From: Huiozyma naganishii CBS 8797
Lineage: Eukaryota > Ascomycota > Saccharomycetes > Saccharomycetales > Saccharomycetaceae
Length of the DNA stretch: 64,000 nucleotides
Direction: 5' to 3'
Assembly (NCBI RefSeq): GCF_000348985.1
Contig: NC_035924.1
Span: forward strand, 1,240,001-1,304,000
Both the position numbers and the translations under genes were made by a program. This document shows, one piece after another, positions 9,072 through 19,060 of this stretch. The stretch's first letter is position 1, and every line of letters starts with the position of its first letter. The notes below the pieces were generated by a model. That model worked only from the letters and a program-made list of their open reading frames with translations. It made no database searches and had not been told where the DNA came from.

Positions 9072-9725
9072 ATGCAGATCGTACAGGCGAGTTTGCTGAG
9101 GCGGCTGAATGTTGCTGCAGTGCGGTACAGGGCTTTCAGCTCGAAAATGGCCGGGTCCACCGGGCAGCGGCGGGATACGGACGAGGATGCGGACAAGTCG
9201 CCGCTGCGCTCTGGGCCTTGCACTATATACAACGCGCAGAAATCTGCGTGGAACCCACGCGGGTACCTCAAGTACAAGTGGTCCCCCGGGGTGCACTTCG
9301 ACCCGGCGCCGTCGTCTCCCACGGGGAGCATCAACAGCGAGACGATCCCACGAAGCTTCATTCCGAAGAGTGACCCGCGTGCAGCGCAGCGCGGGCCTCC
9401 ACCATCGCCCTTACACACGGACGTAGCATTGGCGCCGCGTGTTCTCGAGGGGAAACGCCACGAGAAGAGCTACCATCTGACCCCCAGTGACGTACAACGG
9501 ATCCAAGAGTTACGTGCTAGAGACTCAGCGAAACATACCCGCAAGAGACTCGCGAACATGTTCCACGTTTCCCCGCTGTTCATCTCAATGGTGTCCACGG
9601 CACCAGCGGCGCAGACGCTCGAGATGCGCACCAGGCTCGCGCAGATCCAGAGCAACTGGAGCGAGGGCAGGACTAGGGCAAGACGCGACGCACACCGCCG
9701 CAAACAGCTCTGGTACCGTGCGTGA
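9072..9725 (+). CDS. MRPL20: Mitochondrial large-subunit ribosomal protein mL58
   Basis: A 217-residue protein (S. cerevisiae Mrpl20 195), a fungal-specific component of the mitochondrial 54S subunit. The N-terminus (MQIVQASLLRRLNVAAVRYR) is basic and acid-free, consistent with a mitochondrial presequence. Family landmarks are KYKWSPGVHFDP, TGSINSETIPRSFIPKSDPR and the C-terminus RRKQLWYRA, matching RRKLLWYQA of yeast. The frame opens earlier at a TTG; the ATG at 9072 is the first. It is transcribed toward HBS1. In S. cerevisiae the neighbours HBS1-MRPL20 are on the opposite strand of the same chromosome track. Confidence 0.95.
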   Translation: MQIVQASLLRRLNVAAVRYRAFSSKMAGSTGQRRDTDEDADKSPLRSGPCTIYNAQKSAWNPRGYLKYKWSPGVHFDPAPSSPTGSINSETIPRSFIPKSDPRAAQRGPPPSPLHTDVALAPRVLEGKRHEKSYHLTPSDVQRIQELRARDSAKHTRKRLANMFHVSPLFISMVSTAPAAQTLEMRTRLAQIQSNWSEGRTRARRDAHRRKQLWYRA

Positions 9726-9959
9726 ACACAGAGCACAGCTTCCCTGGGGGGTGTGCACCCATGACAGGGCCATCCCAGGGCGACTTGGGGTGTGCCCTCG
9801 ACCGCTACAGGGCGCGGTGTGCGGGCGTTCTGCCCGACTACTTGTAGATAACAATAGCGATGAAGATTATATAATTTACTCTTATATAAACGTGCAATGG
9901 TGCCATTGCAAGATGAGTTTGCTTCGCTCCACTGTCAGATAACCAACAGACAGGACGAG

Positions 9960-11747
9960 ATGTCGTACAGTGACTACAGCGACGGGTACAGCGACGAAGG
10001 TGTGCAATTCCGCACGGAGGCGGACCTGGACGCGTACTTGGACGACGAGGAGTACGATCTGATGGGCGCGATGGTGCCTCGGGTTCGCAAGTTGCTTGCG
10101 AGCAGGGCCCCGAACAAGCAGTTCAGCTCGTTCCAAGTGAAACAGGCCCTGTGGGACTCAGGGTTTGACGTAGAGTCAGCGGTGATCGCCTGTGTCCGGC
10201 CAATTCAAAGGCTGCGAAACCAACACCTACACCTACACACACACCTACACCTGCTCCTGCCCCTGCCCCTGCCCCTCGCCACAGACTCCTTTGACTGGCT
10301 TGAGGAGGAGGATCCAGAAGACGAGGCACGCTCGCGGAGCAGCAAGCAGGCAGAACCGCAACGGTTCACGCACAAGAGGGCGACGAAACCCACAAAACCA
10401 CGATCCCCAGTGGACGTCGCACAGTACTTGCGCGGGATGAAGCCGCATCTCAGCTTTGTAGTGCTGGGCCACGTCGATTCAGGGAAGTCGACACTTATGG
10501 GAAGGGTCCTCTACGACGTAGGTGTCGTCTCGCAGCAGCAACTGCACAAACTGCAAAGAGAGTCAGAGAAGATCGGTAAGTCCTCCTTCCACTTGGCGTG
10601 GGTCATGGACCAAACCAGCGAGGAAAGAGAGCGCGGTGTCACCGTCTCAATCTGTACTAGTGAGTTCGAAACCAAAGGTGGAGCATTCACGATCGTGGAC
10701 GCCCCTGGGCACCGTGATTTTGTGCCCAACACCATTGGAGGTGTCTACCAGTCCGATGTCGCGCTCTTGACCATAGACTGTAACGTCAACGGGTTCGAGT
10801 CCGGGTTCGACCTCGACGGCCAGACGAAGGAACACACGCTGCTGGCAAGATCCATGGATATCCGCACCGTCGTCGTAGCGATGAACAAGATGGACACGGT
10901 CAATTGGTCACAGAAGAGGTTTGAGGAGATCAGGGGCAAACTGACACCGTACTTCCGCGAGATCGGGTTTCAGGACGACCAGATCAAGTGGGTGCCCCTC
11001 AGCGGGATGACGGGTGAAGGTGTACACAAGATCCCATACCCTAGCCAACAGTACTGGTACCATGGACCAACTTTGATCGAGTTACTGGAGTCCCTAGCGG
11101 AAGTACCCGCGGAGAAAAACGTCGTCGACGCGCCGTTCCTCTTCTCAGTAATGGAGAGCGACCCGTCATCGAAGAAGAACGACGAGGCCATAATCACGGG
11201 GAAACTGGAGAGCGGGAGTATCCAACCTGGGGAAACAATCAACATCTACCCATCGGAACAGAGCGCTCTTGTCGACAAGATAATGTTCGGGAAGGACGAT
11301 ACGGTGAAGCCCGTAGCCGTGAAGGGCGAGTTCGTGTCGTTGAGATTGCGCCAGGCTTTCCCCAAGGAAATTGAGAATGGGGATATCGCTGCTGCGGTGA
11401 CGGTCGACGACGTCCAAGTGATGCGGACTTTGAAACTGAGACTGCTCACGTTCAAGATGAATAGACCACTGCTGCCGGGCACTTCCGTCATGCTTTTCCA
11501 TGGGGTGTACGAACAGCCGGCGCGGATCAGCAAGCTGATCGCTCTGTTGGACAAGGCGGATCCGACAAAAGTACAGAAGAGGAAAGTAAAGCACTTGCCC
11601 TCGAATCAAATCGCCGTGGTCGAGGTAGAGCTCACAGATAAGAGGCAGTGGCTCCCCGTGCTACCATTTGACAAGAATAAGCATCTGAGCAGAATCATCC
11701 TCAGAAAGGACGGGAGGTCCATTGCTACAGGTGTGGTCATTGAGTGA
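9960..11747 (+). CDS. HBS1: Ribosome-rescue GTPase Hbs1 (eRF3/EF-1A-like)
   Basis: A 595-residue protein (S. cerevisiae Hbs1 611). With Dom34 it splits stalled ribosomes in no-go and non-stop decay. The N-terminus MSYSDYSDGYSDEG and EEYDLM match the Hbs1 N-terminal domain. After a linker come DWLEEE and the GTPase with G1 GHVDSGKST (about residue 170), G3 DAPGHRDF and G4 NKMD, then EF-1A-like domains 2 and 3 (LESGSIQPGETINIYPSEQ and RIILRKDGRSIATG). The intact G motifs argue for Hbs1 rather than Ski7. It sits beside UFE1 and CDC21, the neighbours of the ohnologue SKI7 in S. cerevisiae. Odd: the linker reads as a hydrophobic Leu/His/Pro run although another frame of the same DNA gives a normal Thr/Ala-Pro linker (see finding). 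Confidence 0.96.
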   Translation: MSYSDYSDGYSDEGVQFRTEADLDAYLDDEEYDLMGAMVPRVRKLLASRAPNKQFSSFQVKQALWDSGFDVESAVIACVRPIQRLRNQHLHLHTHLHLLLPLPLPLATDSFDWLEEEDPEDEARSRSSKQAEPQRFTHKRATKPTKPRSPVDVAQYLRGMKPHLSFVVLGHVDSGKSTLMGRVLYDVGVVSQQQLHKLQRESEKIGKSSFHLAWVMDQTSEERERGVTVSICTSEFETKGGAFTIVDAPGHRDFVPNTIGGVYQSDVALLTIDCNVNGFESGFDLDGQTKEHTLLARSMDIRTVVVAMNKMDTVNWSQKRFEEIRGKLTPYFREIGFQDDQIKWVPLSGMTGEGVHKIPYPSQQYWYHGPTLIELLESLAEVPAEKNVVDAPFLFSVMESDPSSKKNDEAIITGKLESGSIQPGETINIYPSEQSALVDKIMFGKDDTVKPVAVKGEFVSLRLRQAFPKEIENGDIAAAVTVDDVQVMRTLKLRLLTFKMNRPLLPGTSVMLFHGVYEQPARISKLIALLDKADPTKVQKRKVKHLPSNQIAVVEVELTDKRQWLPVLPFDKNKHLSRIILRKDGRSIATGVVIE

Positions 11748-11831
11748 GAAACTCACCTGGGAGTATGCGCCAAGTATTAGACAACTATGTATTATTTATG
11801 TACGTGTGAACAAGCCAATATGTTCCGCACG

Positions 11832-12791
11832 TTAGTTGATGAAGTCGACAAACAGGATCATAATCGCCATGAGGATTGCCATCCAGGTAATCATCTTTGC
11901 CGAGTACGAGGCCGATCGCTGCGCCTTCCGCAGTTGCTTGTTCCCGCGGTCAATATTCAGCTCAACCTCATCTTGGTTGTCTAGCATCGCGGTGATATTC
12001 TGGGACTGCGTTTGCAAGTGCGTCGAGAGTTCGTTTTGCAGCGAGACGATGTCGAGGATCGTTTTGTTAATGCGCTCCACGTTCTCCAGCTGCTCATCCT
12101 TCGCGTGGAGAAGCTCCTCGTGCTCCGTGGCGAGGATCTGCAACTGTTCCTGTGTCAACTTGGACATCGTCTCCTCGTACAGCCTTACCTCGTCCTGCAC
12201 GGTCTCCGTCTGCGAGCTCTGCGAGATCGAGACGGCACTGCCATGATCCTCAGCGTCTTGCTCCAGCACAGCACCCTCCGAGGGGGCAAACTCCAACTGC
12301 TGGAAAGTCCGCTGCTGCCGTAACCTGTCCTGCTGCATCGAGGTGAACCGTTTCGAAACGGTACCGATCGACAGATTGAGGCAACTGAGCACCCCTAGTC
12401 TAAACCTGTTCCGCATGTCATTATGTAGCACAGAGGCAGTGTTCTTCGCCCTCTTCCCCTGGGCCTGCCGAGCAACAAGCTCCTGCCTGCCCAACTCGTA
12501 CCTCTCCAATTGCTTGTACTTCTGGCAGTACTGCTGGAACTGCAGCGTGAACTCCGTGTCAAACCGGTCCTGCACGTCTACATCCACGTCGGGACCACCA
12601 CTGGGGCCCCTGTACTCCGGTGCCACCTCCCGCAGAACCCGCAGCAGTTCCCGTATCAGCCGGAAGAGTACCTCACACTCCTTAACGAACGTGTCGCCCT
12701 CGGCCTCCGGCTTCTTTGAGGACACGACACCCGCTGAAACACCACCAATACCACCAGCAGCAGCCTGAAACACCCTCGTGAGATCCCGCAT
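11832..12791 (-). CDS. UFE1: ER t-SNARE (Qa) Ufe1
   Basis: A 319-residue protein (S. cerevisiae 346), the syntaxin of the endoplasmic reticulum needed for Golgi-to-ER retrograde fusion and ER membrane fusion. The N-terminal Habc-like region is helical. The block SKLTQEQLQILATEHEEL leads into the SNARE helix, which includes ILDIVSLQNELSTHLQTQ and LDNQDEVELN. A single C-terminal anchor, MITWMAILMAIMILFVDFIN, ends the chain. The track opens at a TTG; the ATG at 12791 (MRDLTRVF) aligns with the yeast N-terminus. It is divergent from CDC21 across 200 bp, as in S. cerevisiae (YOR075W/YOR074C). Confidence 0.96.
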   Translation of the reverse strand: MRDLTRVFQAAAGGIGGVSAGVVSSKKPEAEGDTFVKECEVLFRLIRELLRVLREVAPEYRGPSGGPDVDVDVQDRFDTEFTLQFQQYCQKYKQLERYELGRQELVARQAQGKRAKNTASVLHNDMRNRFRLGVLSCLNLSIGTVSKRFTSMQQDRLRQQRTFQQLEFAPSEGAVLEQDAEDHGSAVSISQSSQTETVQDEVRLYEETMSKLTQEQLQILATEHEELLHAKDEQLENVERINKTILDIVSLQNELSTHLQTQSQNITAMLDNQDEVELNIDRGNKQLRKAQRSASYSAKMITWMAILMAIMILFVDFIN

Positions 12792-12961
12792 CGCCCAACT
12801 CGAGTGTACAGTGTCCAATGGCTACAGAACACCGTGTCTTCTCAACTGTGGAGGGCATCGCGTATATTTCAATCTCAACTGGAATTGTTCAATTGAAAGG
12901 ACGCCCGTTGCAGACTAACTTTACTTCAATTGCTGCTGCGGTCGCCAGACATCGCTATTGA

Positions 12962-13888
<927 letters not shown>

Positions 13889-13965
13889 AAAAACCACTCA
13901 CGGCTGCACTTCTTTGCAGAATCTTCTATTACACCTACATAACCTATGTACATACCACGGTTAAA

Positions 13966-16900
13966 CTAGACAGCTTGAACTATTTCGTTCGTTTCGTAGT
14001 CGACCACACACCGGTTCCCCGTGGAGTCGTTTGCGTTCGATACCAGCGACTGGACTTTGAGAGTTAGGGACTCCCCGAGGTTCTTGATCTGCTCGATGTC
14101 GTCGTCGATGGTGCGTCTCAGTCCAGCGACGTCGCCGTCGTTCAGGTATTGTGCGTACAGGTTCGTCAGCAGATCCGCGTGCGAAACACTGTGGTCCATC
14201 AATTGAGTGGGCTGCGGTAGACTAAAATCGCCCTCCTCATACAGTTGCTCTTCGAAAAAGCACACGAGGACACCGTACAACAGACTCTTAGACGGGTCGT
14301 CCACAGACCCGTTGAAATACCCGTCGTGAAGGATGCACCGTCTCCAAATGGCAGCAGTCAGATATTTCTTGACGTCGTAAGGCAGCGTGTTCATGTGTGC
14401 CGCAAACACTCTTATACTCTCGATGAACGCCTCCTGTGACGACGTCAATGTGTACAACTCGATAACTTCGTTCAGTGACACACATTTCGTTTCCCTCAGC
14501 GCTTGAAGGACTTTCACGTAGATCACTTCGAAATCCGTATTGGCGTACCATGTGTTGATGGTGAAATCCGCGTCCGCAATATTATGCATTAAATCCCTCT
14601 CCGCGGCGAGAAGGTCCAGGTTCGCCTGGATCCTAGTGAGCTCCTCTACGTCAGGTCCATCTGCGGCTAACGCCGTCAGTTTCGCTATATTGAGATGCAA
14701 TTGGCCAGCGTCCATTGGTGTCCCCAGTAAAGGTAACCCACTGAGAGTCTTGGACGCCGCCTCGTACTCGCCGTCAAAGACATTTTGAATCCACGAAATC
14801 TCGCCGTACTTGTCTTGGTTGTTGCCTAAAAACTGTACAAGTAATGGTTTCCATTTGGGAAACCTATAAAATAAGTCGTTCAACTTGTTGGTTCGGCAGT
14901 AGTATTCGTACAGTGCCGTGGCGAATTTGTACCCATACTTCTCGAAAAACTTGTCGTAGTAGTCGGCGCTCATGGGATCGTCGTGTGGTAAAGTCTCTAA
15001 GGTTTCCACTAGGGATTCCAAGTCCTGATAGAATTCTGCTATCTGTATGGACTGCTGTTCGTATCCTACTTCGCAAAGAACCTTGTTCCAATCAGTGTGA
15101 TTGTCGACGTACAGCTTGTTGATCTGAGAGGCCGTTTCGTACTGCTGCGCCTGGGCCTGAATCTCTGCCGTGTTTTCCGCAAACCATACTTTCACGCTGT
15201 TGAAACAGTAGTACAGGATTTTCAGCAGTGTCAGGAATTGTTCGCTAACTTGGTCCTTCCCCTCCAGTTGATGAGACTCCGCCAATTCGAATTTGTACTG
15301 GAAGAACAGATCGTTAATGCTTGTCAAGTTATCCAGTGTGATGAACCAGGGTAGTGGTGTATGGTCGTGCGCGCTCAAACCAAACGCATTCAATTTCAAC
15401 TGGTTCTCACCGCTTTCTAGTACGGAATTGTACAGTATGCCAATCAAAAAGTCGATGATCAGGGGCAGTTCGTTTGTGTGATGATCTGATACCCCCGCGA
15501 GCTCCTTCAACAGATGAGTCAACACTGTGGGGAACAATTCTAATTTCGAGATCACGAACTCTTCCAGGGACAAGTTGTTTGCCAGTAGTATTTTAGACCA
15601 GATTTCTTGCAGTGCCCCATTTGGCTTCTGGTCTATGAATTGCAACAGACTCAGACAGCAGTTCATGATCTCGTATTTTTCGATGAAGGTGCACTTCAAT
15701 TGCGGGGAAGTTCTTTCCTTGAAATTGTGAGCCACAAAGTTCAGAAAGTTGTTGTAGTACATCAGTCTTGACTTGAGGTTCCCCAGTAAGTTCACCTCAC
15801 CCGAGGACAAAATGAACTTGCTCTTTGAGTGGAAGATGTCATCGCTGCAAATGGACAAATCCTCGCTGACAATCTGTTCATCGAGGTAAATGTCGTCGGA
15901 GAGGTTGAACTCGATGGGGGTCGACTGTGCTGTGGACTGGAAATACACGGCCTGTTCGACATGGCTTTTCACAAACCTGTTCCTGCCGTGTTCCGTCTCG
16001 TTGGTGCCCTTCAAGTCGACCTGCACGATTTTGCACTGCGAGTCACCGCATATGGACATGAGGAACAATTGGGAGGTGTTGTAACCAGTGCCAATGAAGT
16101 ATACGTCATCGCGGAAGGACAATATGTCCTCCCATTTCCTTTTCAGCGTGAAGCTCAAGTCAAATTTGGAACTTATTTGCGTTAACACGACATTGTGTGG
16201 GAATTGTACTACGACGTTGATTATCTCCTGCGAGGGTTCTCTCTCTGGGATCATCAATTGAGGCAGGGTCGGCCCGGCTAGGGGTGCCTGGTACGTGTTC
16301 AGTCTGTACGTGGAAAACACGGAGAAAGTTTTGAGTTCTAAATCGAAGATGACCGTGGAGAGTATGTAGTAGTTCTTCTGTTGTCCGTCCGAGATCGACG
16401 ACAGGAATATGTGGCGTGTTGGGTCGCCACTTGTGTCTACAGGGTGCGAGTCCAGTATCTGCAACGAGTTGTATGCGAACGGGTACAAGTCCCTGAGGGA
16501 TTCGAGCACCGCGTTGTAGATGTTGACATTGAGTAACTGGTACGCGTTGAAGGCCCCCACGAGTCTCCAGATATGGAACTGTCCACGCGCTGTAGTGATG
16601 TAGCATGTGTTTTCGTCCTTGTTCGTTTGAGGGCCCCTCCTCAGGGACACGACTGTGTCACGGGGGGACGCTGTACCTCTAAACCCAAAGTTAAACCGAG
16701 TGTGTCTTGGCTTGTTCAATTGCTTCACGACACGCACGTTGGGTCTCCCCACGGAATCCCGTAGCGACACGAAGAGGACTCTCCCCTCTGAGGTCGCCAA
16801 CACGCACCCGACAGGGTCCATCGCAAGTGCCCTCGTGACACACTCACCTCTGCTCGCGTCCAGTTTCAAGTCCAGCTGGTGCGAGAGCAATTCCGTGGAC

Positions 16901-17331
16901 AGTTTCGAGTACAAGTTGTTGACCGCGTCGACGTTCTCATAGAAGATAACTTTCCCCGAGGATCTGTACACAATGACAATACCGTTACTACCGCCTGCAT
17001 TGGCAGCATCACCACCGGTCAGTAAACACAGCGGCGTTTCACCTTCTGCAAATTCAGGAAGCTTGATCCTACTTCTCTGTGGGGTTCCCTGCAGGGAGGT
17101 GTAGTCCCAAATGTACAGCACTTCGGGCACTTGAACGAGCGCCCTCTGCAGTGCCGTATCTACTGTCCCAATGGCCCCCGGGGGCAGCTCCAGGTCACTG
17201 TAGCGGTGCTGCGTCACTTTGTACTTGTCGTTCTCAGTCAAAACTTCAGACTGCGAGCCCTGCGCGGGCTCAGCGGACCCCTGGTCAGCGGGGGCACTTT
17301 GCACAAGCAACTCCTTCCTCAATTGAAACAT
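13966..17331 (-). CDS. NUP133: Nucleoporin Nup133 (Nup84/Y complex)
   Basis: A 1121-residue scaffold nucleoporin (S. cerevisiae 1157) in the stem of the Y-shaped Nup84 subcomplex. The first about 450 residues form the beta-propeller (VLYIWDYTSLQGTPQRSRI, ILSTVIFDLELKTFSVFSTY, YRLNTYQAPL). The remainder is an alpha-helical solenoid (for example HTDWNKVLCEVGYEQQSIQI and EISWIQNVFDGEYEAASKTL). The C-terminus TNEIVQAV parallels the yeast ending. The frame is open to a GTG at 17361 and beyond, but the first ATG at 17331 (MFQLRKELLVQS) matches the yeast LRLRKELSVP start. It is convergent with CDC21 (77 bp between stops). Confidence 0.96.
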   Translation of the reverse strand: MFQLRKELLVQSAPADQGSAEPAQGSQSEVLTENDKYKVTQHRYSDLELPPGAIGTVDTALQRALVQVPEVLYIWDYTSLQGTPQRSRIKLPEFAEGETPLCLLTGGDAANAGGSNGIVIVYRSSGKVIFYENVDAVNNLYSKLSTELLSHQLDLKLDASRGECVTRALAMDPVGCVLATSEGRVLFVSLRDSVGRPNVRVVKQLNKPRHTRFNFGFRGTASPRDTVVSLRRGPQTNKDENTCYITTARGQFHIWRLVGAFNAYQLLNVNIYNAVLESLRDLYPFAYNSLQILDSHPVDTSGDPTRHIFLSSISDGQQKNYYILSTVIFDLELKTFSVFSTYRLNTYQAPLAGPTLPQLMIPEREPSQEIINVVVQFPHNVVLTQISSKFDLSFTLKRKWEDILSFRDDVYFIGTGYNTSQLFLMSICGDSQCKIVQVDLKGTNETEHGRNRFVKSHVEQAVYFQSTAQSTPIEFNLSDDIYLDEQIVSEDLSICSDDIFHSKSKFILSSGEVNLLGNLKSRLMYYNNFLNFVAHNFKERTSPQLKCTFIEKYEIMNCCLSLLQFIDQKPNGALQEIWSKILLANNLSLEEFVISKLELFPTVLTHLLKELAGVSDHHTNELPLIIDFLIGILYNSVLESGENQLKLNAFGLSAHDHTPLPWFITLDNLTSINDLFFQYKFELAESHQLEGKDQVSEQFLTLLKILYYCFNSVKVWFAENTAEIQAQAQQYETASQINKLYVDNHTDWNKVLCEVGYEQQSIQIAEFYQDLESLVETLETLPHDDPMSADYYDKFFEKYGYKFATALYEYYCRTNKLNDLFYRFPKWKPLLVQFLGNNQDKYGEISWIQNVFDGEYEAASKTLSGLPLLGTPMDAGQLHLNIAKLTALAADGPDVEELTRIQANLDLLAAERDLMHNIADADFTINTWYANTDFEVIYVKVLQALRETKCVSLNEVIELYTLTSSQEAFIESIRVFAAHMNTLPYDVKKYLTAAIWRRCILHDGYFNGSVDDPSKSLLYGVLVCFFEEQLYEEGDFSLPQPTQLMDHSVSHADLLTNLYAQYLNDGDVAGLRRTIDDDIEQIKNLGESLTLKVQSLVSNANDSTGNRCVVDYETNEIVQAV

Positions 17332-17505
17332 CCTTGCCGGCGTGAGGGGATCAACGGGCACCTTGACGATGCTGTTGAAGAGAGTCTTGAAGATGTCGAG
17401 TCCTTTGCAGTTAACGATAATTTTTCACTTTATTAGCGGTCAATGAACCAAAGGGCCATCGACACTGAGGTATACACGGTTACACAAATGAACTAGTAAG
17501 ACTGG

Positions 17506-18468
17506 TCACTGGGCGAGTTTCTCCCTGTTCTCTGCGAGTCTGAGCATGTTTCTGAGGAGCATAGCGATGGTGACTTTCCCCGTCATCGGGACGTAAAGCG
17601 ATGCCTTGTTCTTGACCTCTTCGTCCACGAAGTTCTTGAAGCTGGAGAAGTTGATGCACGCGGCCCCCTCCGGGATGTATTCCGTGGGGAACTTGTAATT
17701 CGCGGAGGGCACTCCTGTGATGATAACGTCCGCATCTCGACAGACCTCCTGTAGCAACTCGGGGGAGTTGTCCCCCAAATCCTCGACGTGATGCCTCTGG
17801 AACTTGAGTTTCTCTCCCCTCGTAAACTTCTGGATGTTGTTTACGTCGACAGAGTACGTGACGGCACCGTCGTTGGCAAGCAACGCGGCAAGAGGCCGTC
17901 CCACGATCTCGGACCGGTTCACCACAACACATTTCTTTCCGTACATTTGGTTCCCCTCCGGAAGTAAAGGGTTGTATATCTTGAGGTACTCGAGGATCTT
18001 GACCACCGCTAAGGGTGTGCAGGGTAGGATAGACTTCAATTGTCTCGCGTCGTCGAGCCACCGGACGTTGTGGTACAAGTTCTGGTAGTACACGAGGTTC
18101 AACCCCTCTACATCTTTCTCCCTCGAGACAATCTGCTGCAGGTACTGATCCTGTGCATTCCCAAACACGGGGAAGTACACCATGATGCCGTCCACTGCGT
18201 CGTCGCCGTTCGCAGCCATGATCCCCTCCTCGAGGTAGTCCCTATCCTCAAACTTCCGCAACTCGTAGCTGATCCCAAGGGATTCGCAAGTCTTGCCTGT
18301 CCAGTTCGCGTACGTCTCCGAGGCCGGGTCGTCGTTAGCCAGAAACCCAACCAGCAGGGGCGCCCGACGGCCCGCAGCCCGCAACGCAGCGACACGAGTC
18401 TTGATCTCCTCCAAGTACAGCTTCGCGATGGACGACGCGAGGATAGTGCGGCCAGGTTTCAACGACAT
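17506..18468 (-). CDS. MTD1: NAD-dependent 5,10-methylene-THF dehydrogenase
   Basis: A 320-residue enzyme, exactly the S. cerevisiae Mtd1 length, oxidising cytosolic 5,10-methylene-THF and feeding one-carbon units to purine synthesis. Landmarks are the N-terminus GRTILASSIAKLYLEEI, the catalytic-region segment ASETYANWTGKTCE, and the NAD-binding part KCVVVNRSEIVGRPLAALLA with DADVIITGVPS. The C-terminal PMTGKVTIAMLLRN follows. ATG at 18468 is the first in frame. Same strand as NUP133, upstream of it; this order is reversed as a block compared with S. cerevisiae. Confidence 0.97.
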   Translation of the reverse strand: MSLKPGRTILASSIAKLYLEEIKTRVAALRAAGRRAPLLVGFLANDDPASETYANWTGKTCESLGISYELRKFEDRDYLEEGIMAANGDDAVDGIMVYFPVFGNAQDQYLQQIVSREKDVEGLNLVYYQNLYHNVRWLDDARQLKSILPCTPLAVVKILEYLKIYNPLLPEGNQMYGKKCVVVNRSEIVGRPLAALLANDGAVTYSVDVNNIQKFTRGEKLKFQRHHVEDLGDNSPELLQEVCRDADVIITGVPSANYKFPTEYIPEGAACINFSSFKNFVDEEVKNKASLYVPMTGKVTIAMLLRNMLRLAENREKLAQ

Positions 18469-19060
18469 GGTGATGGGGATCTTGTACTGAGTGTGGTTAC
18501 TGGGATGCCTCCAGTGCTGCTGTTATATACGCGAAAGAGCAGGACCCGCTGGACTCCTGGTCAGAGGGTTCTTGTAGATTGCGGGCATCGCTTCTTAATG
18601 AGCCTCTGACTCCGACACCCGCAGCGGAGAAGTCAGACCGCACAGGTGACCATCGGTATACCAACGGCATACCACCAGTAGACCAACGGGTCGATCACCT
18701 GGGGCATCAGGACACTATACGGGTGCACGTTAGGCCTGTTCCAGCCCCAGCCCCAGCTCCAGCTTGTGTATGTGCGATGTAAACTGGGCCGTGATGGAGT
18801 CTCCGAGTCTCTCACTGCGCAGCCACCAGCCACCAGCAACATCAACACACGCACACACGCACACACACGTACGGTGAAGCTCGCTACAGGGGTCCGTAGT
18901 GCAATGCCCAGTTGCTACAACAGGCGATGACCTCTTCGACCTCTGACGCCTTATTAAAAGATTCGAACCCCATAGCACTTAGAAGCAGTTCGCGCCGAAC
19001 TGCTCACGAGGTGGGGTGTGAACGACTTTCACAGGTACATTATCGTCTACAGTTGTCGGG
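18469..19060. promoter_or_regulatory. Divergent region MTD1 / PRP16 (second inversion breakpoint interval)
   Basis: About 590 bp. It contains a CA/CG-type microsatellite (ACACACGCACACACGC around 18844-18872) and a run of CCAGCC units near 18742-18760. No coding frame here starts with ATG and resembles a protein family; RPF2, which follows MTD1 in S. cerevisiae, is absent. The interval is the other edge of the inverted block. Confidence 0.55.

Noticed and set aside
17332..17361. Longer NUP133 start
   Set aside because: The frame is open upstream but only from GTG. The ATG at 17331 matches the yeast N-terminus.
18950..18980. tRNA T-arm-like GGGGTTCGAATC on the minus strand
   Set aside because: No matching 3' stem of the T-arm, acceptor or anticodon arm around it.
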